Shown piece after piece: positions 23,811-24,736 of a DNA stretch of 24,736 nt. The notes below the pieces were generated by a model. The model was not told where the DNA came from, ran no database searches, and was given only the letters and a program-made list of their open reading frames with translations. Position 1 is the stretch's first letter, and the number at the start of each line of letters is the position of its first letter. Origin of the DNA: Legionellales bacterium (GTDB lineage Bacteria; Pseudomonadota; Gammaproteobacteria; Eutrophobiales; Eutrophobiaceae); assembly GCA_002721165.1 (NCBI GenBank), contig PBJS01000001.1, positions 8,174-32,909 on the forward strand, written 5' to 3'. A program made the translations under genes and the position numbers.

Positions 23811-24736
23811 AATGATTTAATCTCATCAGTTAAATCTATTGTTTCCCAAGGTAGTGTACTCTTTCCAAAATGACCATAATTAGTTGTATCCGTTAGTTTT
23901 ATATTAAATAAATCAAATTTATTGATAATTCCTAATGGAGTTAAATCAATATTATTGATAAACCAGTCTGCAATATCTGTTCTTACTTTACCATCTGCAT
24001 AAACATATAGAGATGTTGGTTCTGGTATACCAATTGCATAGCTTAATTGTACTGTTGCGTTGCTTGCAATATTGCTTGCAACAATATTTTTTGCTAGGTA
24101 GCGTGCCATATAGGCTCCACTACGATCAACTTTTACACAATCTTTTCCGCTGAAAGCTCCACCACCATGTGGAGCATATCCGCCATAGGTATCCACAATA
24201 ATTTTTCGCCCTGTTAATCCAGTATCTCCAGCTGGACCACCAATAACAAATCGTCCTGTTGGATTAATTAGAAATTCTGTCTCCGATGTATCATAGTCTT
24301 CTACAGTTGGCTTAATAATTTCTTCTACTTTTTTTCTTACTTCTTCAATTTCAATTTTAGCATCATGTTGTGTACTACAAATAATATTTGATATTCCAAC
24401 AGGTTTATTAATATCTGAGTATAAAAATGTAATCTGGCTTTTCCCGTCTGGCCCCAGCCAGTCTTCGCCACTATGTCTTGCATTTGATAATGCTTTTGTA
24501 ATTTTATGACTATAATGAATTGGACTAGGCATTAAATTTTCAGTCTCATTGCATGCATACCCAAACATCATTCCTTGATCACCAGCTCCAAAATTATCGG
24601 TGCCTAATGCAATATCAATGCTTTGTTGATCAAGCGTAATATCAATATCTACATTCTTATAGCTAAAACCTTCTTGGTCATAACCAATATCTTCAATAGC
24701 CTTTCTTATAATTGGGTCTAGAGAGTCTTTTGAAAC
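23807..24736 (-). CDS. metK: S-adenosylmethionine synthetase, N-terminus outside window
   Basis: The frame is open from the right edge; 309 residues are visible, beginning VSKDSLDPIIRKAIEDIGYD, and roughly the first 75 of about 385 are missing. It makes S-adenosylmethionine from methionine and ATP. Seen are the family hexapeptide GAGDQG followed by MMFGYACNET, LRPDGK-like WLGPDGKSQITFLY, PTGRFVIGGPAGDTGLTGRKI, YGGYAPHGGGAFSGKD (GGGAFSGKD is the P-loop-like signature), KVDRSGAYMARYLAKNIV and a C-terminal NYGHFGKSTLPWE. It is cotranscribed with ahcY (ATGA overlap), so the pair makes and recycles the methyl donor. Any SAM riboswitch would lie outside the window. Confidence 0.97.
   Translation of the reverse strand, partial: VSKDSLDPIIRKAIEDIGYDQEGFSYKNVDIDITLDQQSIDIALGTDNFGAGDQGMMFGYACNETENLMPSPIHYSHKITKALSNARHSGEDWLGPDGKSQITFLYSDINKPVGISNIICSTQHDAKIEIEEVRKKVEEIIKPTVEDYDTSETEFLINPTGRFVIGGPAGDTGLTGRKIIVDTYGGYAPHGGGAFSGKDCVKVDRSGAYMARYLAKNIVASNIASNATVQLSYAIGIPEPTSLYVYADGKVRTDIADWFINNIDLTPLGIINKFDLFNIKLTDTTNYGHFGKSTLPWETIDLTDEIKSL

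Noticed and set aside
1..24736. CRISPR arrays, insertion sequences, integrases, rRNA, toxin-antitoxin or phage genes
   Set aside because: Looked for on both strands; no regularly spaced repeats, transposase or integrase motifs, or rRNA segments were seen.

Overview
The window is one AT-rich stretch (by eye about 70-75% A+T) filled by a surface-polysaccharide locus between two housekeeping blocks. Bacterial origin is clear from polycistronic genes with 1-26 bp overlaps, frequent GTG/TTG starts and occasional Shine-Dalgarno sequences. The long (469-residue) AhcY translated together with MetK, a tRNA with no encoded CCA, the very low GC and the tight packing would suit a streamlined marine alphaproteobacterium such as a SAR11/Pelagibacterales relative. 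That assignment is inference; no rRNA or phylogenetic marker was tested.

Left flank (1-1877, minus strand): a cut-off small membrane protein, a sulfotransferase-like protein, a class IV (branched-chain/D-amino-acid type) aminotransferase, and a tRNA with anticodon CAT that is probably the lysidine-modified tRNA-Ile2. A 75-bp divergent spacer (1878-1952) follows, after which everything up to 22426 lies on the plus strand.

Polysaccharide locus (1953-22426): it opens with a Wzz chain-length regulator and an O-antigen polymerase/ligase family protein. A short decayed gene tail follows, then a transaldolase and a three-domain nucleotidyltransferase/HAD/kinase fusion. A Wzx-type flippase and a glycosyltransferase come next. 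Then comes a run of eight coupled genes: Gfo/Idh oxidoreductase, SIS isomerase, 2-hydroxyacid dehydrogenase, SDR, dehydroquinate-synthase-like cyclase, HpcH/HpaI aldolase, CMP-sugar synthetase-like enzyme and a cyclase-family metal hydrolase. It ends in a DUF115/GT42-like transferase. A nucleotide-sugar block follows: NAD-dependent epimerase, ColD-like PMP-dependent 3-dehydratase, GDP-mannose-3,5-epimerase-like protein and a shortened UDP-glucose-dehydrogenase-family enzyme. A GT4 glycosyltransferase and a PglC-like initiating phosphoglycosyltransferase close the locus. Together these cover initiation, sugar synthesis, assembly, flipping, polymerisation and length control of a Wzx/Wzy-dependent glycan. 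No gmd, manC, neuB, wza or wzc is seen here.

Right flank (22401-24736, minus strand): ahcY and the 3' part of metK, with a 4-nt overlap. The last plus-strand gene runs 26 bp into the 3' end of ahcY.

The most interesting content is the coupled module at 9508-15796 with its adjacent transferase. It looks like an uncharacterised route to a CMP-activated sugar acid or cyclitol. Other notable points are the transaldolase plus three-domain fusion, the gene relic at 4184-4303 whose parent-like copy lies 12 kb downstream, and the junctions of the locus with a tRNA and with ahcY.
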